A stretch of 8,957 bases of DNA, from the NCBI GenBank assembly GCA_021820805.1, contig JAKADF010000102.1:1-8957 (forward strand), read 5' to 3'. The position numbers were made by a program, and so were the translations under genes. Below are positions 6,069 through 8,957 of this stretch, piece by piece. Within the stretch, counting starts at the first letter, position 1. Every line of letters starts with the position of its first letter. Below the pieces are notes generated by a model. That model saw only the letters and a program-made list of their open reading frames with translations. It did no database searches and was not told the DNA's origin. Source of the DNA: Bacillota bacterium (GTDB taxonomy: Bacteria; Bacillota; Bacilli; Alicyclobacillales; Alicyclobacillaceae).

Positions 6069-6569
6069 CTACTTTTGTTTATGAACTTGCTTTTTTGCAC
6101 GATAAATTGCCCTGACAGCGCCTTGATCAAAACCTTCAAAACTGATTGCAAAACGATTCCAATTGTTAATGGCAATAATCACAAAGGTCAAGTCAACAAT
6201 CTCCCTCTCTGTAAAATGCTTTATTAAATGACCATAGGTATCGCCAGGAGCTTTAACGGGACTTAATGGGTCAGCACGGGTCAAGCTCTCTGCCCATGCA
6301 AGTGCCGTACGCTCTTTTATGTTGAATAGGTCACCCGTATCTCTCCAAGCAGAAAGAAGATACAAACGCTCTTCAGATTCACCTGCCGCCCGCGCAACCT
6401 TTGTGTGCATTTCGAGACAATATGTGCAGCCATTAATCTGTGATACTCTTATTCGAACAAGTTCCAGCAGCCGTTCATCCATGTCACATGCCCACAAGTA
6501 CTTCTCCATTTCGAGCAATGTCGATAAAGCCTCCGGCGCCACCTTAGATAAACCAAACCGTGGTTCCAT
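6069..6569 (-). CDS. AhpD-like carboxymuconolactone decarboxylase family protein
   Basis: This 166-residue cytoplasmic protein has the all-helical AhpD/CMD fold. The redox signature INGCTYCLEMHTKVAR places Cys48 and Cys51 in a CxxC followed by His55, with Glu36 in LLELVRIRVS ahead of it, which is the AhpD core pattern for thiol-dependent peroxidase activity. The segment FNIKERTALAWAESLTR is also typical. The length is normal for single-domain members. The frame opens with ATG 6578, but AGGG (6579-6582) lies directly against it and is better spaced for ATG 6569, giving the family-like N-terminus MEPRFGLSKVAPEAL. The actual substrate is unknown; AhpD relatives act on peroxides through a dithiol cycle, others are uncharacterised. 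It is 111 bp upstream of the GNAT gene on the same strand, so it may be cotranscribed or independent. Confidence 0.9.
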   Translation of the reverse strand: MEPRFGLSKVAPEALSTLLEMEKYLWACDMDERLLELVRIRVSQINGCTYCLEMHTKVARAAGESEERLYLLSAWRDTGDLFNIKERTALAWAESLTRADPLSPVKAPGDTYGHLIKHFTEREIVDLTFVIIAINNWNRFAISFEGFDQGAVRAIYRAKKQVHKQK

Positions 6570-6607
6570 ATCATTCATCCCTATATCATTTGTTTCGTCT
6601 ATCTTAC

Positions 6608-6637
6608 ATCTTCCACTAGAAACACATCGGTGGTCAA
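6608..6637 (-). promoter_or_regulatory. Candidate promoter of the AhpD-like gene
   Basis: On the minus strand TTGACC (6632-6637, five of six to the -35) is followed after 18 bp by GAAGAT (6608-6613, three of six to the -10). It is the best pair I find in the 193-bp gap between this gene and the acetyltransferase remnant, but the -10 is weak. The rest of the gap (6638-6762) has stops in all three plus frames and shows no recognisable gene. Confidence 0.3.
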
Positions 6638-6762
6638 CTCTTATATACTGATTAGTCTTGTATAAACAGGAAATACCTGACGAGGCCCGAACTTAAACTT
6701 CAGCTATGTGCTATGGATTTACAGTGAGAGTTGGGTGTGTTTTTAGATGGACAATCTTCTGA

Positions 6763-7092
6763 TTGAAATTGAACGGTGGAGAATACGTTCTCCTAGAAAC
6801 CCGTCCACAAATTGTTGAACTCGTGAACGTTGCCGTTACCGAAAGTAAGCAAGGACTCGGCATTGGGAAACAGTTAGTTCAACATGCGATTCAAACAGTA
6901 AGACATAAGGGATACAAAGCAATTGAAGTGGGTACAGGCAACTCAAGCATCGGGCAGCTTGCTTTATATCAAAAATGCGGATTCAGAATCACCGGCGTGG
7001 ATAAGGATTTTTTTATTTTGCATTATTCCGATCCGATTTACGAAAATGGTATCCAGTGCCGCGATATGGTGCGACTGGCGATGGTGCTTTGA
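6763..7092 (+). pseudogene. 5'-truncated GNAT acetyltransferase remnant (YvbK-like)
   Basis: The 109 residues match the C-terminal two thirds of a YvbK-type GNAT acetyltransferase. Visible are the strand VELVNVAVTE, motif A with the acetyl-CoA loop QGLGIGKQLV, the highly conserved EVGTGNSSIGQLALYQKCGF (motif B), and the C-terminal DPIYENGIQCRDMVRL. Intact relatives are roughly 150 residues, so about 45 N-terminal residues holding the first strand and helices are missing. A stop (TGA 6760-6762) sits just before the first possible TTG codon, there is no ribosome binding site, and none of the three upstream frames continues the protein; the frame at 6747 offers only a short DNLLIEIE stretch before diverging. 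I read this as a decayed gene with a 5' deletion or rearrangement. It is the only plus-strand coding signal in the window. Confidence 0.72.
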
Positions 7093-7131
7093 CATCGGAT
7101 AAGAGGCTACACCGTCCTTTGGTTCACTAAA

Positions 7132-7191
7132 CGCCCCATTAAATGTCCTCACTAATCGGGCCAGCCTAATGGGATTAATGAGGATGGGGCG
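7132..7191 (-). terminator. Large imperfect inverted repeat at convergent gene ends
   Basis: CGCCCCAT (7132-7139) pairs with ATGGGGCG (7184-7191). After a 7-nt bulge (7140-7146), CCTCACTAATC (7147-7157) pairs with GATTAATGAGG (7173-7183) around a 15-nt loop. The one C/A mismatch on the plus strand becomes a G-U pair on the minus strand, so the hairpin fits the minus-strand transcript better. It begins 7 nt after the acyltransferase stop codon and is followed by TTTAGT rather than a long T-run. It could serve both directions. Confidence 0.55.
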
Positions 7192-7198
7192 CTTACAT

Positions 7199-8957
7199 TC
7201 AACCTTTAATCGCGTTCGCAACAAGTGTTGCGTATACCTTTGCCCCAACGGGATTCAAATGAACGCCGTCCTGGTAGAAATATTCGTTATGACCTGCACT
7301 TGCTTTGTACCAATCAACGAGGGTTGCATTCGGATAATCCCTTACGACATCGTTTAAAGTCTGATTCACCGTATTCTGCCATGTGCGAGGGACACGCGTG
7401 TTTACAAGAATGATATGTCTTGTATGACCAAGAGAATTGAGGAGTAACTTCAATTGGTCTTTCGTAAACGGCCCATTTGTGCCAAGCTCAATGACGACAG
7501 TGTTGCCAAGATGACCTTGTTTTTGAAGTTGTGCTATAGCACTTGGCGCTTGATACATTTGTCTGCCAACATGCCCGTCGACAATTATGCCGGGAACGAG
7601 TTTCTTCAAATCAGTCTCAATATCGATCATGACTGAATCACCAATCGCAGTAACACTTTGCTTCTTCGCAATGTGTGTTGCACTAGACGATGCACCAGTT
7701 GTTGCGCAAGGCATTCCATTCGACTGCTGGGAATGCTGATTTTGCGTCAAAGCTGTGTCCGTTTGTGACGAGTCATTCGATTTGGAACCGGATGATTTAT
7801 TCGTTGTTGTGCCCTCACCTCCATTCGATTCTGGCACACTGCTGTTTGGAAGGGGGTTCGTAAAACCCGTCGTGAAACTTGCCAGAGCTTCTTGTGTGGG
7901 CGTGTTCATCCCTACAAAGAAAAAGCCGAGCATAAAAACAGTTGATATTGAACCGGCCAGCTTCAACCCTCGCCATTTCCGTTTCTTTATCGATCCGTTT
8001 CCCATCTCACCTTTTCCTAGTACCCGCCAGGGCATCTTGCCGCGGCGAATCGGATCCTCAATAAATCGCCAAGATAGAGCTGCAAGGAGTATACTAGCTG
8101 CCACTTGTAAAATTGCTCGTGAAACATTAATGCCATTCGTATTTATGACAGGGCTTGTCAGGATAATCACAGGATAGTGCCATAGGTAGATGCCGTATGA
8201 GCGAACACCAATCCACCGTAGAGGTTTCACACCAAGCACCTTTCCAAGCCGAGTCGCGGGATGGGCAAGGGCAGCAATGACCAGAGCGGTAGCTACCGAT
8301 AGAATCACGAGTCCTCCACGATAGAGGAAAGCGTCATACTCGTTCGTCCGCCACATCATAAAGAGAAGTGTGATGAGGCCTGCAGTGCCAACGAGATCGA
8401 GAATAGAAATTGTTCCTTTTGAATCCCTGACAGTTAGTTTTCGGCTGGGCCAGATGATTGCAAGCGCTGATCCGATGAGTAGTGCAAAAGCGCGCGTGTC
8501 CGTACCGTAGTATACCCGGCTTGGATCGGTGCCTGGTCGATACATCATTGCCATCGCAATCGCAGAGGTGGATGCCAGGAGAAGAGTCAGTCCGAAAATT
8601 CTCCCGCGCCTGCGAGCAAATATAAGCCAAAGCAACAATAATAATGGCCAAATGATGTAGAACTGTTCTTCTACGGCAAGTGACCATAAGTGCAGAAAGG
8701 GGGATGGTGGTCCGAAACTTGAAAAATAGGATACCTTGTGGAACACAAACCACCAATTGCTGACATAAAGAATCGCAGCCAGGATGTCGCCTTTTATCGA
8801 TGCAAGTTCGGATAGGTTGAAAATTGCAAGCCAAATTGACACTGTCACGAGTACAAGTATGAGTGCAGGAACTAGCCGCCGAACCCGTCGAATCCAGAAG
8901 TGTTTTAAATTGATCTGCCTATTTTGTTCCCATTCCGCCAGGAGTAGATCAGATCGG
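7199..8957 (-). CDS. OatA-like acyltransferase with SGNH domain (5' end cut by window edge)
   Basis: About 585 residues are visible and the frame runs unbroken to the right edge, so the start lies outside; the GTG at 8848 is internal. The family N-terminus (LDGLRA and the catalytic-His region) is missing. Visible from the edge are INLKHFWIRRVRRLVPAL, ILYVSNWW, the signature HLWSLAVEEQFYIIWP, many membrane helices, SYGIYLWHYP and FIEDPIRRGKMPWR. After a last TM segment comes a Ser/Thr/Asn/Gln-rich linker of about 55 residues, then an SGNH esterase-like domain: GDSVMIDI carries the nucleophile Ser (codon 7634-7636), GTNG the block III Asn, and DGVHLNPVG the Asp and His (codons 7268-7270 and 7259-7261). 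This is the architecture of peptidoglycan O-acetyltransferase OatA and B. subtilis YrhL. It likely moves acetyl groups across the membrane onto wall sugars, affecting lysozyme and autolysin sensitivity. The exact acceptor is inferred. Confidence 0.93.
   Translation of the reverse strand, partial: RSDLLLAEWEQNRQINLKHFWIRRVRRLVPALILVLVTVSIWLAIFNLSELASIKGDILAAILYVSNWWFVFHKVSYFSSFGPPSPFLHLWSLAVEEQFYIIWPLLLLLWLIFARRRGRIFGLTLLLASTSAIAMAMMYRPGTDPSRVYYGTDTRAFALLIGSALAIIWPSRKLTVRDSKGTISILDLVGTAGLITLLFMMWRTNEYDAFLYRGGLVILSVATALVIAALAHPATRLGKVLGVKPLRWIGVRSYGIYLWHYPVIILTSPVINTNGINVSRAILQVAASILLAALSWRFIEDPIRRGKMPWRVLGKGEMGNGSIKKRKWRGLKLAGSISTVFMLGFFFVGMNTPTQEALASFTTGFTNPLPNSSVPESNGGEGTTTNKSSGSKSNDSSQTDTALTQNQHSQQSNGMPCATTGASSSATHIAKKQSVTAIGDSVMIDIETDLKKLVPGIIVDGHVGRQMYQAPSAIAQLQKQGHLGNTVVIELGTNGPFTKDQLKLLLNSLGHTRHIILVNTRVPRTWQNTVNQTLNDVVRDYPNATLVDWYKASAGHNEYFYQDGVHLNPVGAKVYATLVANAIKG

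Noticed and set aside
6667..6679. CAGG-AAATA-CCTG small inverted repeat in the 6570-6762 gap
   Set aside because: Four-base arms are expected by chance; no link to a promoter was found.
7755..8177. 140-codon plus-strand frame
   Set aside because: It is antisense to the acyltransferase linker and membrane region, with no ribosome binding site or recognisable motif.
7199..8848. Acyltransferase starting at GTG 8848
   Set aside because: The frame continues upstream to the window edge with clearly family-like sequence (IRRVRRLVPAL), so the gene is cut by the edge.

Overview
The window looks like chromosomal DNA of a low-to-moderate GC Gram-positive bacterium (Bacillota, class Bacilli). The evidence is strong AGGAG/GGAGGTGA ribosome binding sites, frequent GTG starts, a Bacillus-type ftsE-ftsX pair, a membrane acyltransferase fused to an SGNH esterase domain (OatA type), and an N-succinylamino acid racemase-type enolase paired with a GNAT gene, as known in thermophilic Bacilli. 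The family Alicyclobacillaceae or a relative is a guess from protein flavour, not shown by the sequence. Every convincing intact gene lies on the minus strand; the only plus-strand coding signal is a 5'-truncated acetyltransferase remnant.

Layout from left to right, so that transcription runs right to left. (1) 14-904 ftsX and 894-1580 ftsE overlap and encode the cell-division/elongation ABC-type complex that activates peptidoglycan hydrolases. (2) 1581-1755 is a 175-bp spacer with a weak hairpin and a possible -10 for ftsE. (3) 1756-2427 is a NarL/LuxR-type DNA-binding protein whose receiver domain has lost the acidic pair and the conserved lysine. (4) 2428-2564 holds a hairpin ending the upstream unit and a candidate promoter/operator for the regulator. 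(5) 2565-3524 (stomatin/SPFH protein) and 3527-3952 (short NfeD) form a tight two-gene membrane-scaffold unit. (6) 3997-5121 (NSAR/OSBS-type enolase) and 5169-5957 (COG3375-type GNAT protein) form a likely D-amino-acid conversion pair. (7) 6069-6569 is an AhpD-like CxxC protein. (8) 6570-6762 is a gap with only a weak candidate promoter. (9) 6763-7092 (+) is the acetyltransferase remnant. (10) 7132-7191 is a large imperfect inverted repeat at the convergent gene ends. (11) 7199-8957 is an OatA-like acyltransferase whose 5' end runs off the right edge.

No gap without a gene exceeds 300 bases. Genes 5957 to 2565 are close enough (47, 44 and 2 bp spacers) to be one operon ending at the 2536-2557 hairpin; the AhpD-like gene may also lead into it across 111 bp. 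Two themes emerge. One is cell envelope work: FtsEX, peptidoglycan O-acetylation and stomatin/NfeD membrane organisation. The other is D- to L-amino acid salvage through N-succinylation and racemisation. I see no tRNA, rRNA, CRISPR array, transposase or phage gene. The most unusual items are the degenerate response regulator next to ftsEX and the racemase/succinyltransferase pair embedded beside the stomatin/NfeD genes.
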